A stretch of DNA of 64,000 bases from SB11 sp035906255 (GTDB lineage Bacteria; Bacteroidota; Bacteroidia; UBA8524). Below the pieces are notes generated by a model. That model searched no databases, had not been told where the DNA came from, and worked only from the letters and a program-made list of their open reading frames with translations. The stretch spans positions 62,001-126,000 of the forward strand of contig JAMIFM010000020.1 in the NCBI GenBank assembly GCA_035906255.1, written 5' to 3'. The position numbers and the translations under genes were made by a program. Below, in pieces: positions 27,829 to 36,424 of the stretch; the stretch's first letter is position 1, and every line of letters starts with the position of its first letter.

Positions 27829-29532
27829 TTACTTGGTCACTTGAGCCATTACTTGTGTTTTGGCAGTATCAGTATCCGCAGGTGCAGGAGTGCTTGCGGG
27901 CACTGCCTCAACAGCAGGAGCAAATGCAGGCTTTTGTTCAGCCAACCATTTTTGGTATTCTGCATCGTTTTCAACCACACGTATCTTAATCTTCATGTTA
28001 TAGTGGGCTGCACCGCATATTTTGGCACAATACAAGTAGTAATCAAATTTAGGATCTTCCAAAATACCACGCATTTCAGCAGTGGTTTTAGTAGGAGTAA
28101 ACCAGAAAGTAGTAGGCATACCGGGTACGCAGTTCATCTGCATACGGAAGTGAGGCGAGTACGCACTGTGTATTACATCGCGGGCGCGGAATACAAAATG
28201 GATAGGTTTGTTTTTAACCAATACTATTTCTTTCAACACCAAATCATCATCGGCAGTTTTGTTAAACATCTTTTTGTCGCCATCCAAAGCGGCCAAACGT
28301 GAAAGGTGAGCTTTTTGCAAACGTATTTTTTGCGCCAATCCAGCCATCTCTTCTTTTTCTTCAGAAGTTGGGTCGGGTATGGTATGCATACGCCTGAACA
28401 GGTCTTCGTTCTTTCTAAGGTTAGTGTCAACCTCAGCTTTTAATTTAGTGTATTGGTCTTCAACACCCAAACCAAGCGGGTTGGTACCTGAAATAAGGTT
28501 AAAGCTAAATTCGCCTAATTTTTTATCTGCACCTGCATAGCGAACGTTCCAACCGAATTGGTAAGCAAATACTTCAACGGTTTCAGCATTATCAGGAGCT
28601 TTTTTGGTGATTGACGACCATTTGGTGAAACCGTTAATTACCAATACAGTAAGAGCTATTGCGGGAATAATAGTCCACACATACTCAAGCATGTTGTTGT
28701 GAGGGTAGAAAAGAGCCTTACGGCCGGGTTTGTGACGATATAGGAACGCAAATACAAACAGGGCAACTTGTGTTACTACAAACACAAAGCCTGTTATGTA
28801 TAAGGTTGTCATCAACATACTGTCAACTGAGGCACCGTGCTCAGAAGCAGCATTATCTATCAGGGCAAATTTACCGTGAACTTTAAATTCCCAAAAGGTA
28901 GCACCCAAGCCCACAACCATAAACACAATCATCAACCAAGCGTTGATTTTGTGAGGGTTTGAGAAAGGGATACCTGTATAACGGCTGATAAGTCCCAACA
29001 CATTAAATACAGCACCCATAATAATAAGCACGGCAATAAGTATCAGTACTATCAAAAAGTTGATTAGACTTTTTACGCTGCTGGTGGCTTCCGCTTTACC
29101 TGAGTCGGGGGTAACAACCTCTTTACCGCCATCAACAACAGGTGCTGGTTCAGCCCCGCCATCAGTAGGATTAGTCTTCAGGTAAGCAATAATATCGCCA
29201 ATTTGAGCATCGGTTAACCACTCAAAGTTGGTCATTACAACACCAAACTTTTCCTTTAATTGTTTGCCAATAGGATCACCAGCATCAATCATTTTATCTG
29301 CTTGTTTAATCCATTGTTTTAACCATGCTTCTTGCCTGCGTGTGGTCACGTCTTTCAGAGCTGGGCCTTGGCCGTCCCTACCAAAAAAATGGCACGAAGT
29401 ACAGTTTTCTTCAAACAATTTTTTGCCCGTTTCTACATTACCGTCAGCGTATGCTGAGGGGGCGAATAATACAACGGCTAAGAGTACAGTAAGTGCCGAG
29501 GTTAGTTTTTTAATGAGTGTTCTGAGGTTCAT
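27829..29532 (-). CDS. Cytochrome c oxidase subunit II with N-terminal cytochrome c domain
   Basis: The ATG at 29532 begins a signal peptide (MNLRTLIKKLTSALTVLL...AYA), giving 567 residues; an upstream ATG at 29622 would add 30 non-signal residues. Order: signal, class I cytochrome c domain (about 31-115, heme site C44-TSC-H48), Pro/Glu/Asp linker, four membrane helices, then the cupredoxin CuA domain with RARDVIHSAYSPHFRMQMN and CAKICGAAHYNM (C-x3-C-x3-H). A charged helical insertion (about 355-420) interrupts the cupredoxin domain. Classical caa3 subunits carry cytochrome c at the C-terminus, so the N-terminal position is notable. First gene of the operon. Confidence 0.93.
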   Translation of the reverse strand: MNLRTLIKKLTSALTVLLAVVLFAPSAYADGNVETGKKLFEENCTSCHFFGRDGQGPALKDVTTRRQEAWLKQWIKQADKMIDAGDPIGKQLKEKFGVVMTNFEWLTDAQIGDIIAYLKTNPTDGGAEPAPVVDGGKEVVTPDSGKAEATSSVKSLINFLIVLILIAVLIIMGAVFNVLGLISRYTGIPFSNPHKINAWLMIVFMVVGLGATFWEFKVHGKFALIDNAASEHGASVDSMLMTTLYITGFVFVVTQVALFVFAFLYRHKPGRKALFYPHNNMLEYVWTIIPAIALTVLVINGFTKWSSITKKAPDNAETVEVFAYQFGWNVRYAGADKKLGEFSFNLISGTNPLGLGVEDQYTKLKAEVDTNLRKNEDLFRRMHTIPDPTSEEKEEMAGLAQKIRLQKAHLSRLAALDGDKKMFNKTADDDLVLKEIVLVKNKPIHFVFRARDVIHSAYSPHFRMQMNCVPGMPTTFWFTPTKTTAEMRGILEDPKFDYYLYCAKICGAAHYNMKIKIRVVENDAEYQKWLAEQKPAFAPAVEAVPASTPAPADTDTAKTQVMAQVTK

Positions 29533-29619
29533 TACTTTATATAAGCGATTACCAAAGTTGCCTAAAACCCTTGTGATTACTACATCTTTTAGCAATAACC
29601 ACGATTTTTGGAGCTTGCG

Positions 29620-29627
29620 CAAATTTA
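29620..29627 (-). promoter_or_regulatory. Candidate -7 promoter box of the cytochrome oxidase operon
   Basis: The minus strand reads TAAATTTG, matching TAnnTTTG, about 88 nt before the chosen subunit II start. No TTG at canonical distance was found. The 298-bp gap 29533-29830 otherwise holds only the terminator of the upstream TPR gene. Confidence 0.3.
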
Positions 29628-29763
29628 TATCAAAATCAATATTTAACTAACATTTGACAAAAATTAAATACTTCATATCGAAATGTTTTTGCGAACCACC
29701 TATTTAACAGGGCGTTTACACATATTTAGAACGGTTTTAAATTTCAGCAACCGTTAATGGCAT

Positions 29764-29801
29764 AAAAAAATGTCGGCAGCTTGTGAAACAAGCTGCCGAC
29801 A
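29764..29801 (-). terminator. Strong intrinsic terminator of the TPR gene
   Basis: TGTCGGCAGCTTGT and ACAAGCTGCCGACA form a perfect 14-bp stem around the loop GAA (29771-29801), followed on the minus strand by T7. It lies 30 bp past the stop of the TPR protein gene. Confidence 0.92.
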
Positions 29802-29830
29802 CAAATTAAATCTATTATATAATGTATGGC

Positions 29831-32800
29831 TTATTCTTCACCAATATCCTCTAAAGTGGTTTTTGCTTCCTCTACTATCCCGTCTTCTTGGTCTTCGTAG
29901 CCATCAATAATACTTTTTAATATCGCCCTTGCTTGGAAAAGTTCTTTCCTATCCACATGAATATCCGCTTGCAACAACAATGCTTTTGCCTTCCAGTAAT
30001 CGTACGATGCAAAGTTCTTCACCACTTCCATAATGGTCTTTTCAGCATCAGCGGGGCGACTCTTGTTGTATTGAACTACAGCAATGCTGTATTTAGCCTC
30101 AGCTCCGTATTGGTTATCGGTAAGTTTCAATACTTCTTTGGCCGCATCTTCTGCCGCTTGCCATTGTGATTTTTTAAGGTTTAAACGCAACAAGTAAAGG
30201 TTAGCCTCAATAATACCTTCGCGGGTTACTTTCTCGAATGCTAACAGTTTTTTGCTGTATGCAAGGGTTTTATCATCAAGGTTTAAATAGTAACTGCAAC
30301 GCATTTGTCCAAGCAAGCTCACCAGCATATTATCCTTCTCGCGGGCAAGTTCTTCCAGTTTTTCATACAAAGGCAAGGCATTGGCGTAGTCCTTTTTCAG
30401 GTAATAAATAGTAGCCGCCCAACGGGTAGAAGGCTCGGCGAACTCATACCTCTTTTTATCCAATACATATAAATAGCCTTCAAGTGCGGCATCAAAATTC
30501 TTTTGCTTATTCTCACAATTAGCTTTGTAATAGTTAGCCTCCACAGCATACAATCCTTGCGGAAACGCTTTCAGGTATTTAGCAAATTCTTTTATCGCAT
30601 CGGGGCAGTTATCGTCCTGATAGCGGCTAAGAGCTGTTTCATACATGGCACTGTCGCGGTAGCTGTCTTTATAACGTTTTTTGCCTTTGGTGGCCATGTA
30701 ATCAAAAAACTCCTCTACTTGGCCTTTGCTGCGGTATATTTCTTCCAATACCTGCGATGCCTCGTTATACTCAGGATAACTGCTGTAGTTCTCGATAATG
30801 ACTTTCAAATTATCAATGGCCTTATCGTTGCGGTTTTGCTGGTAGTGCAATATGCCCAAACGCAAACGACATTTTACGGCATAAGGGCCGTTGGGGTTTT
30901 CGCCTAACAAATACCCAAAGCCACGCTCCGCCTCGGCAAAGTTGCTCATATTAAGGTGCACCATTGCTATTTCGAACAATGCTGCATCTATCAATTCTGA
31001 TTTCGGGAATTGGCCGGGTACTTTCTTAAGCGTAGTGATTTTAAGTTCGTCTTTACCCTGCAACCCAAATATCATCCCTTTTTGAAAATGTCCGTAATCA
31101 CTGTTGGGAGCAGATTTAGTGATGATAAAGTTATAAGCCTCTAAGGCATCATCGTATTTTTTCAACACAAAATAGCAGTCGGCCAAGCGGGTCATTCCAT
31201 CTAAATAGCGCGGTTGTTGTTGGTTTACATATTTCACCGACTGAGTGAAAGATTTAAAACTTTCGGCTGCTTTGCCGTAATGGGTAAGCAAATCGGGAGC
31301 ATTGTTATCCTCGTTGGCAATTTTAATGTATGAATACCCCATATTGTAATGCGCCGCATCGTACACATCGGTATTATCGGCAGCACTGTATTTCAAAAAC
31401 TCGCGGGTGTATTTAATACAATCCCAGTATTTACCATTATTGTAGGCTATCTCCCCTTTCCAAAAATCAGCAAGGGCATTTAATTTACCATCCAACGGAT
31501 ATTTTTTTGATTTATCCAAAAACCCAACCGCGTTGTTTGAGTTTCCCCAACCATCTTCAAGTAACTGTAACGCATAGTAAAAAGTGATTTGCTGATATAC
31601 ACGTTGGGTTTGTTCGTTCATTTTGGTGATGGTTTCCAATACCTCAATGGCTTCTTTGTAATTCTTATTTACCAGCAGTACTTCACCCTGCAAAGTTTTC
31701 GCCTCGGTAATAAGTTCAGATTTTGGAAACTCTTTTATAAACTTACCAATGGCGGTTAATGCTTCACTGTTAAAGCCTAAATCATAACTAAGTTTAGCAT
31801 GATTAAATGCTGAACGCTCTTTTAGTTTTGCATTATACGGTAATAAAGAGGCCTGCAAAAAGGCATCACGGGCATTGGTTTTGCGGTCGAGATGCAAAAA
31901 GCACTCAGCTGCATTGTAATACGCATATTGGGTGATAGTGTCTTTAGTACGGTTAATGAGCGTAAACTCCTGATAAGCCTTATCGTACTTCTTATTGGCA
32001 TAATAGGCATAGCCCAAAATGTAACGGTCGTTAGGAGTCATTTTAGAAAGCGGCGGTTGGTTTTCTTCCAACAAAGGCAGGGCATTATCAAATTGGTCAA
32101 GCTGATAATAGCATTGCCCGCGCATCCAGCCAATTTCACGTTGGTTTACATTACCCTTCATTGTATCGGTAATATCAAGCACTTGCTTGTATTGTCCGCC
32201 TCCAAAGTATATCATGGCAATGTATAAAGGTATTTCAGGCCCATATACTTTTGAGTCTTGCACCTTCTCAAAATGGGTAAGGGCTTCATTAAACCTGTTC
32301 TCTTTTAAGGCTATGTACCCTAAATAGTAATGGCTGGGGTAGTAATATTTAGTACGGTCGTTGGCCGTAATTTTAAACTCAGGAATAGCATCTTCCCATT
32401 TAGCACGTTTAAAATTGCTATAGCCCAACATAAAGTGAAACTCCAAACTTTCATCAATAGTTAATGCTTCGTCGTTGGTTTTCTTCAACTCAGGCACCAC
32501 CTTATTGTATTTGCCTGTATTGTAGTAATAACGGCCTAACTGAAAATGTGCCAGTTGCGTTTTAATATGGTTAGGATGCGCGTTAATAAACGCCTCTACC
32601 CGTTCTTCTGCCCCATCGTGCTCAAGCAATAGTGATGAAACCGCCACATAGTATTTTGCACTAATAGCCAGCTCACGGTCGCGGGTCAGCTTCAAGTATT
32701 CTTCAAACTCCTGAATGGCACTGCCGTACTTTTCTTTGTCATACAGCTCTAATCCGTGATTGTACAAATTCACAGGGTCGCTCACCGCAGCGGTTTTCTG

Positions 32801-32866
32801 ACCCCAAAGTACTGCCGGCAGCCACAAACCCAACCCTACTGCTAAAATTATTCCCTTCTTAAACAT
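29831..32866 (-). CDS. Large exported tetratricopeptide-repeat protein
   Basis: A 1011-residue protein with signal peptide MFKKGIILAVGLGLWLPAVLWGQ, then about 20 TPR-like helical hairpins covering nearly the whole chain. Examples are NLYNHGLELYDKEKYGSAIQ, LAHFQLGRYYYNTGKYNKVV, YILGYAYYANKKYDKAYQEF and CRLRLGILHYQQNRNDKAID. No catalytic domain or lipobox was seen. Such periplasmic TPR arrays act as scaffolds in envelope complexes and are often annotated as outer-membrane assembly- or gliding-related proteins, but no specific role can be assigned. It is a single-gene unit with its own terminator. Confidence 0.88.
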   Translation of the reverse strand: MFKKGIILAVGLGLWLPAVLWGQKTAAVSDPVNLYNHGLELYDKEKYGSAIQEFEEYLKLTRDRELAISAKYYVAVSSLLLEHDGAEERVEAFINAHPNHIKTQLAHFQLGRYYYNTGKYNKVVPELKKTNDEALTIDESLEFHFMLGYSNFKRAKWEDAIPEFKITANDRTKYYYPSHYYLGYIALKENRFNEALTHFEKVQDSKVYGPEIPLYIAMIYFGGGQYKQVLDITDTMKGNVNQREIGWMRGQCYYQLDQFDNALPLLEENQPPLSKMTPNDRYILGYAYYANKKYDKAYQEFTLINRTKDTITQYAYYNAAECFLHLDRKTNARDAFLQASLLPYNAKLKERSAFNHAKLSYDLGFNSEALTAIGKFIKEFPKSELITEAKTLQGEVLLVNKNYKEAIEVLETITKMNEQTQRVYQQITFYYALQLLEDGWGNSNNAVGFLDKSKKYPLDGKLNALADFWKGEIAYNNGKYWDCIKYTREFLKYSAADNTDVYDAAHYNMGYSYIKIANEDNNAPDLLTHYGKAAESFKSFTQSVKYVNQQQPRYLDGMTRLADCYFVLKKYDDALEAYNFIITKSAPNSDYGHFQKGMIFGLQGKDELKITTLKKVPGQFPKSELIDAALFEIAMVHLNMSNFAEAERGFGYLLGENPNGPYAVKCRLRLGILHYQQNRNDKAIDNLKVIIENYSSYPEYNEASQVLEEIYRSKGQVEEFFDYMATKGKKRYKDSYRDSAMYETALSRYQDDNCPDAIKEFAKYLKAFPQGLYAVEANYYKANCENKQKNFDAALEGYLYVLDKKRYEFAEPSTRWAATIYYLKKDYANALPLYEKLEELAREKDNMLVSLLGQMRCSYYLNLDDKTLAYSKKLLAFEKVTREGIIEANLYLLRLNLKKSQWQAAEDAAKEVLKLTDNQYGAEAKYSIAVVQYNKSRPADAEKTIMEVVKNFASYDYWKAKALLLQADIHVDRKELFQARAILKSIIDGYEDQEDGIVEEAKTTLEDIGEE

Positions 32867-33013
32867 AATTCGCCCAAAATAAACTGCCCGAATTTATTAG
32901 TAAAACGACGGCTAATCGGTTTTCAGTGTGTTTATTTGTTAACAGTAGCAAGGGGATTGTTTAGTGGAATATCCACGTGATATAGGGACATTGCAGAAGT
33001 GACAGGTTTACAT

Positions 33014-33122
33014 CTGCTGCCCCGACGGGCATAAAGCCCGCCTCTTATGGAGCGGTGTGCCCCCGAATGGTTTAAAACCATTCGGGGGCACACTTCTTAA
33101 AAAACTGAATTTTATATTCAGG
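33014..33122. repeat. Hairpin-rich interspersed repeat, copy A
   Basis: About 109 bp made of three hairpins: CGGGC-ataaa-GCCCG (33026-33040), a perfect 19-bp inverted repeat with a 1-nt loop centred at 33074 (33055-33093), and CTGAAT/ATTCAG (33105-33121). The same order and much of the sequence recur in inverted orientation at 41446-41554. The 315-bp gap 32867-33181 contains this element and no gene. Confidence 0.85.
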
Positions 33123-33181
33123 CTGATGATACCGCTTTTAATACAGTACCATCTTTTTCAAGTTATATCTTTTGTAAATAC

Positions 33182-34471
33182 CTACACCACCTCGGCCACC
33201 ACAAAGGTGCTACCGCCCACAAATACCAAATCGCCTTGTTGGGCATTAGTTTGGGCTGCCTTTAGTGCTTCTGCCACTGTGAGATAATGATTGCCTTGTA
33301 ACCCGAAAACCGCTGCCTGTTGTTGCATTTCAACGGCGGGAAGTGCACGGGGTAATTGTGCATTACAGAAATAGTAACGAGCATTTTGCGGAAGTAACCC
33401 CAGCACTTTGGTAATATCTTTATCCTTTACCATACCCCAAACGATGTGCAGTTGATTATGCGGGGTAAGGTTAATTTGTTTCAGCACTTCCTGAATACCG
33501 TTAAGGTTATGGCCTGTATCTGCATACGTTAGGGGATTTCCTGACAGTTTTTGCCAACGCCCCATTAATCCCGTACTGCTTTTTACGGTTTCAAGCCCTT
33601 GCCGTATGTGTGTTTCAGTAATTAACCACCCTTGTTGCTGCAATTGTAAAACAGTTGCTATAACGGTAGCAATGTTTTTCTTTTGGTAGATACCTGTTAA
33701 ATCGCACTCAACCCCTCCAAACAAAAGTTGTTTGTTTTGCCAAACATCAAACACGGCAAGTTCTCCTGTATTATCAAAGTTTTGAAGCTGTATTTGGACA
33801 TCGGCAAACACAATGGATGCAGTTTCTTCTTTTGCTTTATTAAGAAACACGGGAGCAGTTTCTGCATCGCTCTCCCCTATCACAACAGGTGTGTTGGGTT
33901 TTATAATACCTGCTTTCTCAAAAGCAATTTTTGAAAGGGTATCCCCCAGTAAATCCGTATGATCCCACCCTATATTAGTAATTACAGAAAGCTGAGGCTG
34001 AATAATATTGGTTGAATCTAACCTACCGCCTAAACCTGTTTCAATAATAGCAATATCCACTTGCTGCTTAGCGAAGTAATCGAAACACATGGCCACTGTC
34101 ATTTCAAAAAACGAAGGTTTAATGGTTTCAAACAATGTTTTATTGTCTTCTACAAAATCAATTACAAATTCTTGGGGCATCATTAGCCCGTTAACGCGGG
34201 TGCGCTCTCTAAAGTCTTTTAAATGGGGCGATGTATGTAACCCTGTTTTATATCCTGCGGCCTGCAATACCGAAGCCAGCATGTGCGAGGTAGAGCCCTT
34301 GCCGTTAGTACCGGCAATGTGTATGGTTTTAAATTTTTTATGGGGATTGCCCAAGGCCTCACACAAAGCAAGGGTATTAGTTAAATCGGGTTTAAGGGCG
34401 GCCGCGCCAATGCGGGTAAACATAGGCAACTGCGCATACATATAATCAAGCGTTTGCTTGTAGTCCATCAC
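33182..34471 (-). CDS. folC: Bifunctional dihydrofolate/folylpolyglutamate synthase
   Basis: A 429-residue Mur-ligase-type enzyme adding glutamates to (dihydro)folate with ATP; cytoplasmic. The P-loop is IAGTNGKGSTSHML, followed by GYKTGLHTSPHLKDFRERTR, the ligase motif ETGLGGRLDSTN, and NIGWDHTDLLG. The C-terminal domain includes YADTGHNLNGI and IVWGMVKDKDI. Full family length. Located 74 bp after the TonB-like gene, possibly read through from the exbB operon. Confidence 0.95.
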   Translation of the reverse strand: MMDYKQTLDYMYAQLPMFTRIGAAALKPDLTNTLALCEALGNPHKKFKTIHIAGTNGKGSTSHMLASVLQAAGYKTGLHTSPHLKDFRERTRVNGLMMPQEFVIDFVEDNKTLFETIKPSFFEMTVAMCFDYFAKQQVDIAIIETGLGGRLDSTNIIQPQLSVITNIGWDHTDLLGDTLSKIAFEKAGIIKPNTPVVIGESDAETAPVFLNKAKEETASIVFADVQIQLQNFDNTGELAVFDVWQNKQLLFGGVECDLTGIYQKKNIATVIATVLQLQQQGWLITETHIRQGLETVKSSTGLMGRWQKLSGNPLTYADTGHNLNGIQEVLKQINLTPHNQLHIVWGMVKDKDITKVLGLLPQNARYYFCNAQLPRALPAVEMQQQAAVFGLQGNHYLTVAEALKAAQTNAQQGDLVFVGGSTFVVAEVV

Positions 34472-34545
34472 AAAACAGTACTCTTTGGTTTAGTGCTGCA
34501 AATTTGGGAGAATAGTACGGGAAAGAAAAGAGTGTACGGTGTTAA

Positions 34546-35343
34546 TTACTGCACCTTAAAGTCGAACTTGATTGCACCCTCTTGAATAGGTGCATCACTT
34601 TTTGCGGTAAACTTAACTGCTTTTGCAGCATTTTTGGCGCAGTTGCAATAGGTTGATTCAACGGTGGTGGCTGTAAAGGTTTTGTATTTTAAAACGCATT
34701 CGGCACTTGAAACATACCCATTATTATCAACTTTTATTTTTACTACCACAGTTTCACGGCGGGGGAATTTACAAGACGCTGCAATTTTGGTTTCGGGTTT
34801 ACGTCCGTTGCCCATCATCCAAGTCCCGTCACCGCTGGTGCCCATACCTGTACCCAAAGGGTCGTCACCTGCTCCGTCAGGTTGGCCTTGGTTTCCGGGT
34901 TTACCGCCACCCCCCTTGCCTGTTCCGTCACCCTTTTTGCTTGGGTTAAACAAGGTGCTGGGGTCAACTTTTGGCTTAGGGTCGTCCTTCGGTTTTGTTT
35001 TATCAGGGGTAGGCTCGGTTTGTTTCTTAGGCGGTGTTTCTTGCTCCTGCGGAGCGTCTTCATAGTCTTGGGTCTCAGTACTTTCTTCTGTAGGGGTGGC
35101 TGTTTGCTGTTGTTCTTCAGAAGATTGTTGTGCGTAATCGTCAGAGTTTCCTGCATCAGGCTCACCCATTGCAACCATTGCACCCTCTTCGGGTGGTGGT
35201 GGATCCATAAACTTAAACCCAAAAAATATCAATAAGGCTAAAATGCCTGCTATAATAAAAAGGGTTCCTAAAGCACTAATAAGTTTGCGCCTTTTTTCTT
35301 CCTTATTTTCTTCATCAAGCCTTATTGCTACCGCGTCCATCAT
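34546..35343 (-). CDS. TonB/TolA-like energy transducer
   Basis: A 265-residue protein with a basic cytoplasmic start, one membrane helix (about 22-44), a long Pro/Glu/Gln/Thr-rich linker (47-130), a Gly-rich stretch (GKGGGGKPGNQ) and a C-terminal beta-rich domain (about 190-265) with TVVVKIKVDNNGYVSSAECV. That ending fits the TonB-type C-terminal fold, though four cysteines are unusual there. It overlaps the exbD stop by 4 bp. It should carry proton-motive energy from the ExbB/ExbD complex to an outer membrane partner, perhaps TonB-dependent receptors; a TolA-like envelope role is the alternative. Confidence 0.82.
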   Translation of the reverse strand: MMDAVAIRLDEENKEEKRRKLISALGTLFIIAGILALLIFFGFKFMDPPPPEEGAMVAMGEPDAGNSDDYAQQSSEEQQQTATPTEESTETQDYEDAPQEQETPPKKQTEPTPDKTKPKDDPKPKVDPSTLFNPSKKGDGTGKGGGGKPGNQGQPDGAGDDPLGTGMGTSGDGTWMMGNGRKPETKIAASCKFPRRETVVVKIKVDNNGYVSSAECVLKYKTFTATTVESTYCNCAKNAAKAVKFTAKSDAPIQEGAIKFDFKVQ

Positions 35344-35732
35344 TCTTTATCGGTTTTAAGTAATATCTTGTATTTTAGCTTAGTAGCCACTTTTATTACT
35401 TCCATCACCTGCTCGTACGGTACGGTTTTATCAGCCGCTATGGCTACTACAGGGTCTTGCTGGCCACTTAATTCCGTTTGGAGTTGTGAAGGTAAACGGT
35501 CGATAGAGGTTTGTTCCTGATTAATGTAAATGGTTAAATCAGGTTTCACGCTCACTACAACGTTTTGCTTCACGGGAGCTTGAACTCCCGCTTTAGGCAA
35601 CACTATTTTAACCCCGTTAGGGCTTACCATTGTGGAAGTAATAAGGAAAAATATAAGCAACAAGAATATCATATCGCTCATAGAAGCGAGGCTGAACTCT
35701 GTTGATACTTTGCTTCTTCGTTTAAAATCCAT
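35340..35732 (-). CDS. ExbD/TolR family biopolymer transport protein
   Basis: A 130-residue protein with a short basic cytoplasmic end (MDFKRRSKVS), one membrane helix (about 20-37) with the essential Asp20 in SMSDMIFLLLIFFL, and a periplasmic ExbD fold (VVSVKPDLTIYINQEQT, VAIAADKTVPYEQVMEVI). It forms the proton channel with the ExbB-like protein, whose stop overlaps its start by 1 bp. Confidence 0.94.
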   Translation of the reverse strand: MDFKRRSKVSTEFSLASMSDMIFLLLIFFLITSTMVSPNGVKIVLPKAGVQAPVKQNVVVSVKPDLTIYINQEQTSIDRLPSQLQTELSGQQDPVVAIAADKTVPYEQVMEVIKVATKLKYKILLKTDKE

Positions 35733-36421
35733 CAGGCGGGTTCTTGTAATAAATCTAAAAATTCAACGGCGGCAGCTTCCATGCGATGTACTACACGCTC
35801 AATCGAAGCAGTAAGCAAGTTGTAGGCTATGTATGCAAAAATACCTACTATAAGCCCTGCAATGGTGGTTACCAAAGCCTCGTAAATACCACCTGCTAAG
35901 GTGTTAATTTCAACGTTGTTGCCCGATTTTGCCATATCAAAAAAGGCAGTAACCATACCTGTTACCGTACCCAAGAAACCAAGCATGGGTGCAGCACCTG
36001 AAACTGTTGCAAGTGCGGCAAGGCCTTTTTCAAGTTTATAAATTTCAAGTTTACCTGTGTTCTCTATCGATACCTCGATATTTTTCATAGGCTTGCCTAT
36101 GCGTGAGATACCTTTTTCAAGCATACGGGCAATGGGGGTTGATGCACGCTGGCACAAATTTTTAGCACCGGCTATATTACCATTGGCCACCATATCTTTT
36201 ACGTTTGCCATAAAATTTGGGTCAACCTTGGCAGCTTTGCCAATGGTAAGCCAACGCTCTATGGTGATGTAAATGGCCATTACCAAAAGAACAACGATGG
36301 GTATCATAATGATACCGCCTTTTAGCGCAAGTTCAAAATAATCAAGTTGCGCTTGTTGTTGGGGTGCTGCTGATGCGTCGGTCAAAGCGGCCGCGCTGTC
36401 TTGTACTATTTGTAAAAGCAT
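35732..36421 (-). CDS. MotA/TolQ/ExbB family proton channel protein
   Basis: A 229-residue protein with three membrane helices: about 34-53 (IIMIPIVVLLVMAIYITIE), 137-160 (SGAAPMLGFLGTVTGMVTAF) and 183-205 (VTTIAGLIVGIFAYIAYNLL). The conserved GAAPMLGFLGTVTGM and YEALVTTIAGLIVGI motifs line the proton path. It works with the ExbD and TonB-like products encoded directly downstream. Four base pairs separate it from the upstream HU/SPOR gene, so all four genes appear to form one operon. Confidence 0.95.
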   Translation of the reverse strand: MLLQIVQDSAAALTDASAAPQQQAQLDYFELALKGGIIMIPIVVLLVMAIYITIERWLTIGKAAKVDPNFMANVKDMVANGNIAGAKNLCQRASTPIARMLEKGISRIGKPMKNIEVSIENTGKLEIYKLEKGLAALATVSGAAPMLGFLGTVTGMVTAFFDMAKSGNNVEINTLAGGIYEALVTTIAGLIVGIFAYIAYNLLTASIERVVHRMEAAAVEFLDLLQEPA

Positions 36422-36424
36422 ATA

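Noticed and set aside
33055..33093. The 19-bp perfect hairpin as terminator of folC
   Set aside because: It lies about 90 bp past the folC stop and has no T-run on the minus strand. The same structure recurs elsewhere with other hairpins, so it is better treated as part of an interspersed repeat.
34664..35235. Overlapping open frames of 117-135 codons on both strands across the TonB-like gene
   Set aside because: These arise from the low-complexity Pro/Glu/Gln/Gly-rich linker, which is open in several frames. Only one frame has a membrane helix and a TonB-like ending.
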